Assembly: GCF_001653755.1 (NCBI RefSeq)
Contig: NZ_CP015125.1
Span: 2,179,501-2,243,500, forward strand
Length of the DNA stretch: 64,000 bases
DNA from: Dokdonia donghaensis DSW-1
Lineage (GTDB): Bacteria; Bacteroidota; Bacteroidia; Flavobacteriales; Flavobacteriaceae
Direction: 5' to 3'
The position numbers were made by a program, and so were the translations under genes. Of the stretch, positions 8,169-16,546 are shown piece after piece. How positions within the stretch are numbered: position 1 is the first letter of the stretch; each line of letters starts with the position of its first letter. The notes below the pieces were generated by a model that saw only the letters and a list, made by a program, of their open reading frames with translations, was not told the origin of the DNA and made no database searches.

Positions 8169-9287
8169 GTGAGACAAGATTATGACATCATTATTGTAGG
8201 AGGTGGCCTTGCGGGACTAACCGCAGCTCTCCATTTATCCCAATCTGCTCACAGCATTCTTCTTATAGAAAAAAATGAGTACCCAAGACATAAAGTATGC
8301 GGTGAGTATGTCTCAAATGAGGTTTTACCGTATCTCAAACGTTTAGGTATAGATCCCATCGCTCACGGAGCAAAGGAAATTACAAAGTTTGCCTTCTCGG
8401 GCTTAAGTGCTGAGGCGCTTCATATAGATTTGCCACTAGGCGGTTTCGGTATAAGTAGGTATGCGCTAGATTATATGATGTACAATAAGCTTATTGAAAA
8501 CGGCGTCACCGTTGAGAGAGCAAGCGTTTTAGACATCACGTATTGTGATGAGATGTTTGAAGTAGCCATCACAGATAAAAGCTATAGAACACCACACGTA
8601 ATAGGAGCCTACGGAAAGCGGAGTACGCTAGATATTACGCTTTCGCGAAAATTTATTTCCACCCGTTCTCCTTGGCTCGGTGTGAAGGCACATTATCAAG
8701 CAGATTTTCCAGAAGATCAGGTTGCCTTACATAACTTTAAAGGCGGGTATTGCGGTCTATCTAAAGTAGAGACAGATGCTGTAAATGTTTGTTATCTGGC
8801 AGATGTTGCATCATTTAAAAAATATAAAGATTTAGATACCTATCGAGTTGAAGTATTAGAAAAGAATAAAGAGCTCAAGTCATTTTTCGCGAAAGCGAAA
8901 CCCTTGTTTAATAAACCACTCACCATAAGTCAGATATCCTTTCAAAACAAGCAGACTGTGGAGAATCACATACTTATGATAGGTGATAGTGCAGGTCTTA
9001 TACACCCGTTATGTGGTAATGGTATGGCGATGGCGATACATAGTGCTAAGATTGCTAGTGAGTGTTTATTAGAATATCTGTTATACCCAAAAAGTAGAGC
9101 GCACCTAGAGCAAAATTATACCAAGCAGTGGAAGGCTGCATTTACAACCAGAATGCGCAACGGTGCTATCATACAGCGAGGCTTGCAAAGCGATACTATC
9201 ACTAAAGTAGGTGTGAGAGTTTTACAGCAATCACCTAGATTACTCACTAAGATTATAACATCTACTCACGGCAAAAACCTTTTGTAA
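8169..9287 (+). CDS. FAD-dependent oxidoreductase (geranylgeranyl reductase-like) of the PKS cluster
   Basis: A 372-residue flavoprotein. It has an N-terminal FAD-binding DYDIIIVGGGLAGLTAALHL, a KVCGEYVS motif typical of geranylgeranyl-reductase/halogenase-like FAD enzymes, and a C-terminal MIGDSAGLIHPLCGNGMAMA FAD loop. Translation starts at GTG 8169; no better start is in frame. It overlaps the methyltransferase by the TAATG junction at 9285-9289 and heads the type III PKS operon. It probably hydroxylates or reduces the polyketide product (inference). Two truncated copies of the dispersed palindrome lie in it (LSRK at 8638, FAKA at 8885). Confidence 0.85.
   Translation: MRQDYDIIIVGGGLAGLTAALHLSQSAHSILLIEKNEYPRHKVCGEYVSNEVLPYLKRLGIDPIAHGAKEITKFAFSGLSAEALHIDLPLGGFGISRYALDYMMYNKLIENGVTVERASVLDITYCDEMFEVAITDKSYRTPHVIGAYGKRSTLDITLSRKFISTRSPWLGVKAHYQADFPEDQVALHNFKGGYCGLSKVETDAVNVCYLADVASFKKYKDLDTYRVEVLEKNKELKSFFAKAKPLFNKPLTISQISFQNKQTVENHILMIGDSAGLIHPLCGNGMAMAIHSAKIASECLLEYLLYPKSRAHLEQNYTKQWKAAFTTRMRNGAIIQRGLQSDTITKVGVRVLQQSPRLLTKIITSTHGKNLL
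8638..8650. repeat. Dispersed palindrome, right-truncated copy
   Basis: CGCTTTCGCGAAA followed by ATT; in the FAD oxidoreductase gene, read as LSRK. Confidence 0.75.
8885..8897. repeat. Dispersed palindrome, left-truncated copy
   Basis: TTTCGCGAAAGCG in the FAD oxidoreductase gene, read as FAKA. Confidence 0.75.
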
Positions 9288-10006
9288 TGAATTTTGATAA
9301 ACGTAGTAATGCTCCAGAATTAATGGATGACCCAGAGTTGCCAGAAGCAGACCTACGTCTTGCTCTCAAAGATCTAGCTGTGGTAAACAAATACTTAGGC
9401 GGTAACAAGATAACAATCAATGCACTTGAGGATATGATAACCTCACAACCCGATAAAAAACATTGGAGAGTGATAGATGTAGGTTGTGGAGATGGAGAGG
9501 TTTTAAGACAGATTGCAAGACATTTTGAAAACCTAGATTATAAGATAGATTATAAGATAGATTTTATAGGGCTTGATATAAATGAGAAGAGCATTGCCAG
9601 AGCAATAAAGAAGTCAGAAGGTATCTCACATCTCACGTTTAGCACTCAAAATATACTTACGCTAGACGCTGCTACAGCAGGGTGCGATATTATATTATGC
9701 ACCTTGACAATGCACCACTTTACAGACCAGCAAATCTGTACCTTTATTAAAACCTTTGTGCAGCTTGCAAGTACAGGAGTGATTATAAATGATTTGCAGC
9801 GCAGTAAGATTGCATATCGTTTGTTTCAGCTTTTTAGCGGTATATTTATGAAAAGTAAGATTGCTAAGTATGATGGTAAGGTGAGTATAGCTAGAGCCTT
9901 TAAAAAAGAAGAATTAGAAACCTATTCAAAACAACTCGCACTAGATAGTTATTTCATACAGTGGAAATGGGCATTTAGATACTTGTGGGTTATAAAAACA
10001 ATATGA
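9287..10006 (+). CDS. Class I SAM-dependent methyltransferase of the PKS cluster
   Basis: A 239-residue methyltransferase. The SAM-binding motif I is VIDVGCGDGEVLRQIA, followed by DFIGLDINEKSIARA (acidic loop). CDIILCTLTMHHFTD is the usual motif IV region. A short duplicated stretch, YKIDYKID, lies before motif II and reflects a 12-bp tandem duplication in the DNA (around 9540). It overlaps the upstream oxidoreductase (TAATG) and the downstream PKS (ATGA), so it is translationally coupled in the operon. It likely methylates the phenolic or pyrone product (inference). Confidence 0.85.
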   Translation: MNFDKRSNAPELMDDPELPEADLRLALKDLAVVNKYLGGNKITINALEDMITSQPDKKHWRVIDVGCGDGEVLRQIARHFENLDYKIDYKIDFIGLDINEKSIARAIKKSEGISHLTFSTQNILTLDAATAGCDIILCTLTMHHFTDQQICTFIKTFVQLASTGVIINDLQRSKIAYRLFQLFSGIFMKSKIAKYDGKVSIARAFKKEELETYSKQLALDSYFIQWKWAFRYLWVIKTI

Positions 10007-11055
10007 GCGTAAAAATAACAACGGTAGCAAAGCAGTTGCCACAGTACTCACGCACCACAGAGGAAATCTTGCCTTTTTTAGACATATGGTTAGACGAGCA
10101 GGAAGATCGCTTTAAGAGAAAGGTAAAAAAGATTTTTGGCAATGCCGCTGTAGACAAACGCTACAGTATAATGGCACCAGAGGAGGTATTTACTGCTACT
10201 AGTTTTCAAGAAAAAAACGATATCTACACGCGAGAGGTTGTAAAGCTAGGAGAGCAAGTGCTCTCAAAAGCACTTGATAAAGCTGCGTGGGAAGGGCAAT
10301 CGCTAGATTTTATAATAACAGTGAGCTGTACAGGTATTATGATACCGTCACTAGATGCCTATTTAATAAATGCTTTAAATTTAAGACAAGACATTGTACG
10401 ACTTCCAGTAACAGAGATGGGATGTGCAGCTGGTGTAAGTGGTACCGTTTATGCAAATGAGTTTCTCAAGGCAAATCCTGGCAAGAGAGCGGCGGTGATT
10501 GCTATAGAGAGTCCTACGGCTACCTTTCAGCACGATGATTACTCTATGGTAAACGTGGTGAGTGCGGCAATTTTTGGTGATGGAGCTGCCTGTGTTTTAT
10601 TATCGAGTAGAGAAGAAGATAAGGGACCAGAGATAGTAGATACCGCAATGTATCACTTTTACAATGCACAAGAGATGATGGGTTTTAAGCTGGTAAATAC
10701 AGGTTTACAAATGATATTAGATCAGCAAGTACCACAACAAATAGCAGATAAGTTTCCAGATATTATACATCCGTTTCTCGCACAAAATGGATTTAGTATA
10801 GAAGATGTAAACCACCTTATATTTCATCCAGGAGGCCGTAAAATTGTAGAGACGGTAGAAGACCTTTTTGGTAAACTAGGTAAAAATATAGATGATACAA
10901 AAGAAGTTCTAAAGTTGTATGGTAATATGAGTAGTGCCACTGTTTTGTACGTTTTAGAACGTTTTCTAGACCGACAGTGTGCTCCGGGGGATCTAGGAAT
11001 AATGTTGAGTTTTGGTCCAGGCTTTTCGGCACAACGCGTACTTTTAAAATGGTAA
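10003..11055 (+). CDS. Type III polyketide synthase (chalcone/stilbene synthase-like)
   Basis: A 350-residue homodimer-type PKS that extends an acyl starter with malonyl-CoA. The catalytic triad is visible: Cys141 (TEMGCAAGVSG), His275 (IFHPGGRK) and Asn308 (LYGNMSSAT). The C-terminal GFGPG-type loop is LSFGPGFSAQ. ATG 10003 overlaps the methyltransferase stop as ATGA and was preferred to the ATG 18 nt upstream. With the methyltransferase and FAD enzyme, it resembles alkylresorcinol/alkylpyrone operons such as Streptomyces srsABC. The product cannot be deduced from sequence. Confidence 0.92.
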   Translation: MSVKITTVAKQLPQYSRTTEEILPFLDIWLDEQEDRFKRKVKKIFGNAAVDKRYSIMAPEEVFTATSFQEKNDIYTREVVKLGEQVLSKALDKAAWEGQSLDFIITVSCTGIMIPSLDAYLINALNLRQDIVRLPVTEMGCAAGVSGTVYANEFLKANPGKRAAVIAIESPTATFQHDDYSMVNVVSAAIFGDGAACVLLSSREEDKGPEIVDTAMYHFYNAQEMMGFKLVNTGLQMILDQQVPQQIADKFPDIIHPFLAQNGFSIEDVNHLIFHPGGRKIVETVEDLFGKLGKNIDDTKEVLKLYGNMSSATVLYVLERFLDRQCAPGDLGIMLSFGPGFSAQRVLLKW

Positions 11056-11061
11056 TAAGAG

Positions 11062-11853
11062 ATGAGTCAAAGCTATAAAAATAAATATGCTGTTATACTG
11101 GGTGGAAGTGCTGGATTAGGCCTTGCCACGGCAAAGAAGCTAGCCCACGAGGGTATGAATATTATTATCATACACAGGTCAAGACGTAGTGTGGTCGCAG
11201 CTTTTGAAAATGCTGTGCGGGAGATGGAGATCTCTAGCTGTGAGATTATATCTTATAACACAGACGCACTTAACCCTAAGAAAAGGCAAGAGACTGTAGA
11301 TGATATTTTAGCAAAACTTGGTAAAGGTGTCATTAAATTAATCGTACATAGTATTGCACGCGGTAACCTAAAACCGTTGTATGATACAGAAGGCGGGAAT
11401 ACACTTTCTAATGAAGATTTCAAGGGCACGCTGGATGCAATGGCAGTGAGTTATTATGATTGGGTTTCCGCTTTCGCGAAAGCGGAATTATTTACCCCAT
11501 CTGCAAGAGCCATTGCGTTTACGAGTGAGGGTAGTAGTCGTGCGTGGCCACAATATGCAGCAGTTGCGGCGGCAAAAGCTGCCCTAGAGAGTATCTCTCG
11601 CGGAATTGCCCTTGAGTTTGCACCGCTGGGTATAACGTCTAACTGCATACAAGCCGGCGTTACAGATACCGAAAGTTTACGCCTCATACCGGGTAGTGAT
11701 AAAATGAAAGAAATGGCGGTTAAGAGAAATCCATACCAACGACTTACACTTCCTAATGATGTGGCAAATGCAGTGTATCTTTTAACAAGAGACGAAGCCT
11801 CGTGGATTAACGGTACTACAATACCAGTAGATGGTGGTGAACACATAAGATAA
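11062..11853 (+). CDS. Enoyl-ACP reductase-like SDR (FabI/FabL type)
   Basis: A 263-residue short-chain dehydrogenase. It has the Rossmann motif LGGSAGLGLATAKKLA, then IVHSIARGN (the FabI/FabL HSIA motif). The active site YAAVAAAKAAL has the Y-x6-K spacing of enoyl-ACP reductases rather than Y-x3-K. NGTTIPVDGGEHI closes the protein. It probably reduces the enoyl intermediate when the cluster builds its own acyl chain. Residues SAFAKAE between the fourth helix and the next strand are encoded by a palindrome copy. The stop overlaps the next start (TAATG). Confidence 0.82.
   Translation: MSQSYKNKYAVILGGSAGLGLATAKKLAHEGMNIIIIHRSRRSVVAAFENAVREMEISSCEIISYNTDALNPKKRQETVDDILAKLGKGVIKLIVHSIARGNLKPLYDTEGGNTLSNEDFKGTLDAMAVSYYDWVSAFAKAELFTPSARAIAFTSEGSSRAWPQYAAVAAAKAALESISRGIALEFAPLGITSNCIQAGVTDTESLRLIPGSDKMKEMAVKRNPYQRLTLPNDVANAVYLLTRDEASWINGTTIPVDGGEHIR
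11469..11484. repeat. Dispersed palindrome, exact 16-mer (in CDS)
   Basis: CGCTTTCGCGAAAGCG in the enoyl reductase gene, read as AFAKA. The symmetry extends to TTCCGC...GCGGAA (11466-11487). Confidence 0.95.
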
Positions 11854-12296
11854 TGAGCGGAGAAGAAATCATTGCAGCACTACCATATGGCGAGCCATTT
11901 TTATTTGTAGATACTATAGATATGGTGACAAAAGAGGAGATACACGGTAGTTATACCTTTAAACCTGAGGCTTTTTTTTACAAAGGCCATTTTAAAGATT
12001 TACCTGTTACTCCTGGAGTTATTCTTACAGAGTGTATGGCACAAATAGGTCTTGTAAGCTTAGGTATTTTTAAAATGCAAGATAAGGACCTGTCTCAATT
12101 ACAAGTAGCGTTTACAAATGCACAAACAGAGTTTTTAAAACCTGTATTACCAGGAGAGCGAGTAATAGTAAAAGCTGTACAAAAATATTTTAGATTTAAT
12201 AAATTAAATTGTGCCGTAAAGCTATATAATGAAGGAGGTGATATTTGTGCGCAAGGTGAGCTAGCAGGAATTTTTAACACAAAAGATGAAGCATAG
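11853..12296 (+). CDS. FabZ-like 3-hydroxyacyl-ACP dehydratase
   Basis: A 147-residue hot-dog-fold dehydratase. The helix motif FFYKGHFKDLPVTPGVILTE followed by CMAQIG keeps the catalytic His (GHF) and the Glu of TECMAQ. LPYGEPFLFVDTI opens the protein, as in FabZ. It is a second FabZ-type protein in this window, distinct from the one fused to LpxC at 56631, and is dedicated to the PKS cluster by position. It overlaps the ketosynthase start by 11 nt. Confidence 0.88.
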   Translation: MSGEEIIAALPYGEPFLFVDTIDMVTKEEIHGSYTFKPEAFFYKGHFKDLPVTPGVILTECMAQIGLVSLGIFKMQDKDLSQLQVAFTNAQTEFLKPVLPGERVIVKAVQKYFRFNKLNCAVKLYNEGGDICAQGELAGIFNTKDEA

Positions 12297-13560
12297 AGTA
12301 GTGATTACAGGTATGGGTGTTTGTGCTCCTAACGGAATAGGATTAGCACAATTCTCTGATGCTATATTTTCGGGTAAAAGTGGTGTTACTTTTCATCAAC
12401 AGCTAGCTGATTTGAATTTTGGCTGTCAGATTGCGGGACAGCCTGATGTTACTCCTGAGCTTTTAAAAGAATACTTCACACCCTTACAGTTACGTGATTT
12501 ACAAAGTTCGGGTATTGAGTATGGTATGATAGCAGGTGTAGACGCTTGGAAAGATGCTGGTCTCAATATTATTGCTAAGGATGCTGTAGACTATGATAGT
12601 GGGATAATTTTTGGCGTTTCGCTACTGGGTGCAGAAAAATTTAGAAGCGCTATTTACCAAACTGATGAGGGTAAAGTGCGCCGATTAGGAAGCACTACAG
12701 TTATCCAAACAATGGCAAGCGGGATAAGCGCCTACTTAGGCGGTTACATAGGTTGTGGTAATCAAGTTACAACAAATAGTAGTGCCTGTACTACAGGTCT
12801 TGAGAGTGTCTTAATGGGATATGAGCGCGTGCGCAATGGTGATGCGGTGCGTATGCTAGTAGGGAGCTGTAATGACAGTGGTCCTTACATATGGGGAGGT
12901 TTTGATGCTATGCGTGTACTTACTAAAAAATATAATGAGAACCCTACGGCTGGCAGTAGGCCTATGCAAGAAGATGCAAATGGTTTTGTACCGGGCAGTG
13001 GGGCAGGAGCACTTGTACTAGAATCTTTAGATAGTGCACTGGCAAGGGGGGCTCGCATTTATGCAGAAGTTTTAGGAGGAGCTGTAAATAGTGGAGGACA
13101 GCGTATGGGAGGCACAATGACAGCACCTAACAGTGAGGCGGTGCAGCACTGTATACGTACTGCTGTAAGAAATAGTGATATTAATAGTCGAGATATAGAT
13201 ACCATAAATGGTCACCTTACATCTACAGGAATGTGCCCTACAGAGATAAAAAATTGGAGTGAAGCGTTAGAGTTAAGGGGTAAAGATTTTCCTTATATTA
13301 ATTCTCTCAAGAGTATGACTGGTCATTGCCTTGCTGCCGCTGGTAGCATTGAGACTGTGGCAACCATATTAGAACTTAAAGATAATAAGGTCTTTGGCAA
13401 TATAAATACAGGTAATTTACATCCAGATATAAAGGGTATAATAGATGATAGCTGTGTGCCTAGTCATACCGTAAATAAAACAATTTCTATAGCGGCTAAG
13501 GCTAGTTTTGGCTTTGGAGATGTAAATTGCTGTATGATATTTAAAAAAATTACAGCTTAA
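12286..13560 (+). CDS. Beta-ketoacyl-ACP synthase (FabF-like)
   Basis: A 424-residue condensing enzyme. The Cys-His-His triad can be read in TNSSACTTGLESV, TINGHLTSTGMCP (normally HGTGT) and LKSMTGHCLAAAG. The altered HGTGT motif (NGHLTST) separates it from housekeeping FabF and suggests a specialised, secondary-metabolism ketosynthase. MKHRVVITGMGVCAPNGIG at the start is canonical. It sits between the dehydratase and the ACP in the PKS operon and probably elongates the starter chain handed to the type III PKS (inference). Confidence 0.88.
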   Translation: MKHRVVITGMGVCAPNGIGLAQFSDAIFSGKSGVTFHQQLADLNFGCQIAGQPDVTPELLKEYFTPLQLRDLQSSGIEYGMIAGVDAWKDAGLNIIAKDAVDYDSGIIFGVSLLGAEKFRSAIYQTDEGKVRRLGSTTVIQTMASGISAYLGGYIGCGNQVTTNSSACTTGLESVLMGYERVRNGDAVRMLVGSCNDSGPYIWGGFDAMRVLTKKYNENPTAGSRPMQEDANGFVPGSGAGALVLESLDSALARGARIYAEVLGGAVNSGGQRMGGTMTAPNSEAVQHCIRTAVRNSDINSRDIDTINGHLTSTGMCPTEIKNWSEALELRGKDFPYINSLKSMTGHCLAAAGSIETVATILELKDNKVFGNINTGNLHPDIKGIIDDSCVPSHTVNKTISIAAKASFGFGDVNCCMIFKKITA

Positions 13561-13613
13561 AATAAATATGATAGTAACCTGATGAGTAAGAATCTCATCA
13601 CACATTTAAAGAT

Positions 13614-13859
13614 ATGAACATAAAGCATTACGACGAGTTAAAAAACATTATTAAAATCTATCTTCCAGAAGATGTATCTGTAGATGATATTAAACCTACT
13701 AGTCATCTTACTCAAGAGCTTAATATAAATTCTGCAAATCTGGTAGACATCGTATTAGACGTAGAAGATCATTTTGATATTACCATAGAGGATGATGAGA
13801 TAGAAAAGATGGAAACTGTAAAATCTGCTATAGAAATTATAGAAGCAAAGGTTTTATAA
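13614..13859 (+). CDS. Acyl carrier protein of the PKS cluster
   Basis: An 81-residue acidic four-helix protein. LTQELNINSANLVDIVLDVEDHFDI aligns with the ACP core, where the Ser of NSA takes the place of the phosphopantetheinylated Ser of the usual DSL motif. It begins 54 nt after the ketosynthase stop and is the last gene of the operon; a terminator follows. Having its own carrier protein argues that the operon makes an acyl chain independently of the housekeeping pool. Confidence 0.85.
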   Translation: MNIKHYDELKNIIKIYLPEDVSVDDIKPTSHLTQELNINSANLVDIVLDVEDHFDITIEDDEIEKMETVKSAIEIIEAKVL

Positions 13860-13886
13860 GGCTTTTTGAAGTAAAAAAGTTATTCT

Positions 13887-13913
13887 AAAAGCTCCCGATA
13901 TGGGGCTTTTTTA
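13887..13913 (+). terminator. Terminator of the PKS operon
   Basis: AAAAGCTCCC / GGGGCTTTT stem with a small loop, then TTTT. Confidence 0.8.
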
Positions 13914-14161
13914 TTTGTAGTAGATTTCTTTATTAAAAATAACGCATTTTTATTCCGAAGTATATTTACTTTATTTTTTGTGCTAACCGATAAAAACTTA
14001 CTTTTTAATAGATTGATTTATAGTTTTTTAAGTTTAGTATAGTTTGGGATTAATATAATTTGTAATTTTAGTCTGTAAGTAAACTTTTATCGGTGCATAC
14101 TTATAATCAATGGTTTATACGATGTTTTTGTACCTTACAGACATCAATCAAACGAACACTT
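13914..14161. other. A+T-rich leader region before the AraC-type regulator
   Basis: No gene is seen. Repeated CCGATAAAA-type words occur (around 13987 and, inverted, TTTTATCGG at 14084), which could be a regulator site; this is weak. Confidence 0.3.
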
Positions 14162-15580
14162 ATGAAATCATCACTCATTGCATTATTACTTTTTCTAAGT
14201 ATCCCGCTAGTCGCTTTTTCAAATCCTACGATAGACCCAGACGAAAATGCTACACAAGAAACTCAAGAAGGACTTTATATTGATACAGCAAGTGCGCTAG
14301 AGCGTGAGGCCATTTTGTATACCAAAAATGGGCAAGAAGATAAGGCGGTAGCATCTCTCGAAGCCTATATTGTAAAAACTGGTGATTTTTCTATTTTAGA
14401 AAATAGCGCATATGAAGTTCTAAAACGAAACAACGGCTTTATTGAATTAAAGGATAAGTACTTAGTTAAGTTTAGTATGGGTACTTTTTTCTATTTGTAT
14501 GTAGGGTTGATAGGTATATTTATTGCCCTTATTCTAAATGCGAGAAAAAAGCAAGATAAAATGGCAAATGGTCTCATAAGTCTATTTGTCTTTATGCACT
14601 CTTTTTTCTTAATACACGTAGCACTTTATTTATCTAATTATGTGTATTATGAGCCGCACACATTATCGATGTCTGCGCCGTTTTCATTTTTGTATGGTCC
14701 TGTACTTTATTTTTACTTTAAGCGAATTACAAAAAATTATGAGTTTAAAAAGACAGATGCGCTGCATTTAATACCTACGGTTATATTTTTAATACTGCTT
14801 ATTCCAGTCTTTGCAATGTCTGCCGAGGGAAAATTAGAGATTATGCTTGGTGAAGGCTCTTACTCTACATTACCATACTTAGTTCCAGCTACTATATGTA
14901 AAGTAATATCTCTTGTAGTCTACGGATTTTTTACTATCAAACTCTATCTCAATAATAAGCAAGCAGCAAACGTTGAGATAAAGCAATTGCGTTTACGTCG
15001 TAACATAGTTATTGTGCATAGCGTGTATGCAGTGTTTTATGCCCTTTATGCATTTATATTAATACAGTATAGTTTTGGAAGTGATTTGTTGCATATTCAA
15101 CTCTTAGCGATGACAGGCCTTGTATTATATGTTGGGTATGTGGCTTACTCAAATCCACAGGCGCTTATAGGGACTACGGTTGTTAAAGTAAAAAAGGCGG
15201 TAAACAAATATCAAAACTCTGGTCTCACACCGAGTTTCTCAAATGAACTCAAAGAGCAACTTGTCAAGCTGCTAGAAGAAGATAAACTGTATAGACAAAG
15301 TACTCTCAAACTTGAGTATGTTGCAGAGCGACTAGGTACAACACGTCACAATGCTTCACAGGTAATAAATGAGCATTTTGGCCTTAACTTCTTTGAACTT
15401 ATAAATAAATATAGAGTAGAAGAGGCTATGGAACGTTTAAAAAACAACCCAGAAAACCTTAATATCATAGACATAGCCTATGAGGTAGGCTATAATAACA
15501 AAGTGACTTTTAATAAGTCATTTAAAAGATTTTGTGATCTCACACCTACACAGTTTCTCAAACTTGAAAATGTGAGCTGA
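14162..15580 (+). CDS. Membrane-bound AraC-family regulator
   Basis: A 472-residue protein. It has a signal peptide (ALLLFLSIPLVAFSNP) and a short periplasmic region. About seven membrane helices follow (from TFFYLYVGLIGIFIALIL to MTGLVLYVGYVAYSNP), then a cytoplasmic AraC HTH pair at the C-terminus. The HTH parts are LEYVAERLGTTRHNASQVIN and NIIDIAYEVGYNNKVTFNKSF. This architecture matches the Bacteroidetes helix-turn-helix regulators with a 7TM-like sensor domain. ATG 14162 was chosen over an upstream GTG because it begins the signal peptide. Ligand and targets unknown. Confidence 0.82.
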   Translation: MKSSLIALLLFLSIPLVAFSNPTIDPDENATQETQEGLYIDTASALEREAILYTKNGQEDKAVASLEAYIVKTGDFSILENSAYEVLKRNNGFIELKDKYLVKFSMGTFFYLYVGLIGIFIALILNARKKQDKMANGLISLFVFMHSFFLIHVALYLSNYVYYEPHTLSMSAPFSFLYGPVLYFYFKRITKNYEFKKTDALHLIPTVIFLILLIPVFAMSAEGKLEIMLGEGSYSTLPYLVPATICKVISLVVYGFFTIKLYLNNKQAANVEIKQLRLRRNIVIVHSVYAVFYALYAFILIQYSFGSDLLHIQLLAMTGLVLYVGYVAYSNPQALIGTTVVKVKKAVNKYQNSGLTPSFSNELKEQLVKLLEEDKLYRQSTLKLEYVAERLGTTRHNASQVINEHFGLNFFELINKYRVEEAMERLKNNPENLNIIDIAYEVGYNNKVTFNKSFKRFCDLTPTQFLKLENVS

Positions 15581-16342
15581 TCATTGTATTAAATAGTTGG
15601 AATATTCATAATCGGCTCTCAAGTAGAGTCGATTTTTTTGTGCGTCTGTGCGGTAGCTTTTACGCTTTCGCGAAAGCGTAAACCCTGTTATATTAATCAT
15701 TTCCTCATTAATTACTAGGCTATAATGATCTGATGTTTGTACCCAGTACCCCAGCCAGTCTAATGTAGACTCATCATAATAAAGATACCAAGTGTCTGTG
15801 CCATCTTGAAACGTCACTTTAAGCTCGTGTGCTGGTCTACCTTGAAAATCTGTAATACCTAAGTACGTTTTTACCGAGCTATCTGTGTCTAGCGTGTAGG
15901 GAAGACCCAGCACAAAAGTGGCGGCATATAATTTGTTTTGTAGAGCCTTCTTGCTTACAGATGTATCACGTGTACCATCCTTAAACTGCAGTATTGCAGT
16001 ATCCTTTTGTATGAGTTTATACGTGTGTAGGCTATCTTTCCAGATAATGGATCTCATAGCGCCATTTGTAAAATCATAAGTGTGTTTTTCGAGACGGTCT
16101 ATTTCGGTAGTGCTGTCTTTATCGTAAAGTTTGAATGCTTTTTCAAAAGAGAGTGATTTTATACCCTCGTAGTTTTCCTTTCCTCCGCTGGAGCTCATTA
16201 TTTTTTGTAATAATGCATTTCCAGTCATTACTTCTGGTGTAGTAGCTGTGTTGGTCCTAAATAAAAAATATAATAATACTGCGATGCCACCAGCGATAGC
16301 AATAAGTATGAGTCTTCTTTGTAAACCTCTTAATACAGCCAT
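15581..16342 (-). CDS. Membrane-anchored DUF6503-like protein
   Basis: A 253-residue protein with an N-terminal anchor (LILIAIAGGIAVLLYFLF) and an extracytoplasmic domain. YEGIKSLSFEKAFKLYD and LGITDFQGRPAHELKVTF fit the DUF6503 / outer-membrane lipoprotein carrier-like beta fold. I am not certain of the family. Its stop codon abuts the stop of the AraC-type gene with no base between. A palindrome copy (15663-15678) is read as LSRKR near the C-terminus. Confidence 0.6.
   Translation of the reverse strand: MAVLRGLQRRLILIAIAGGIAVLLYFLFRTNTATTPEVMTGNALLQKIMSSSGGKENYEGIKSLSFEKAFKLYDKDSTTEIDRLEKHTYDFTNGAMRSIIWKDSLHTYKLIQKDTAILQFKDGTRDTSVSKKALQNKLYAATFVLGLPYTLDTDSSVKTYLGITDFQGRPAHELKVTFQDGTDTWYLYYDESTLDWLGYWVQTSDHYSLVINEEMINITGFTLSRKRKSYRTDAQKNRLYLRADYEYSNYLIQ
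15663..15678. repeat. Dispersed palindrome, exact 16-mer (in CDS)
   Basis: CGCTTTCGCGAAAGCG within the DUF6503-like gene. The symmetry extends to 20 bp, TACGC...GCGTA (15661-15680). Confidence 0.95.
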
Positions 16343-16424
16343 AAATTTGTAATATTAGAACTCACAATATACAATATAGTGCACATTTATAAGAGTGATT
16401 TATAGTGATGATAAGGGTGTGGTT

Positions 16425-16437
16425 TTTCGCGAAAGCG
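16425..16437. repeat. Dispersed palindrome, left-truncated copy
   Basis: TTTCGCGAAAGCG in the divergent interval between the DUF6503-like gene and parE. Confidence 0.75.
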
Positions 16438-16546
16438 TAAAAAAGATAGCAATCAACAAAGAGATTTTAAAATTGTTAATTACTTCTTTTTTTTGTGCTT
16501 ACTTAACCCATCGCAAGTCCTTATATTAGCGACTCCACGACATTTT

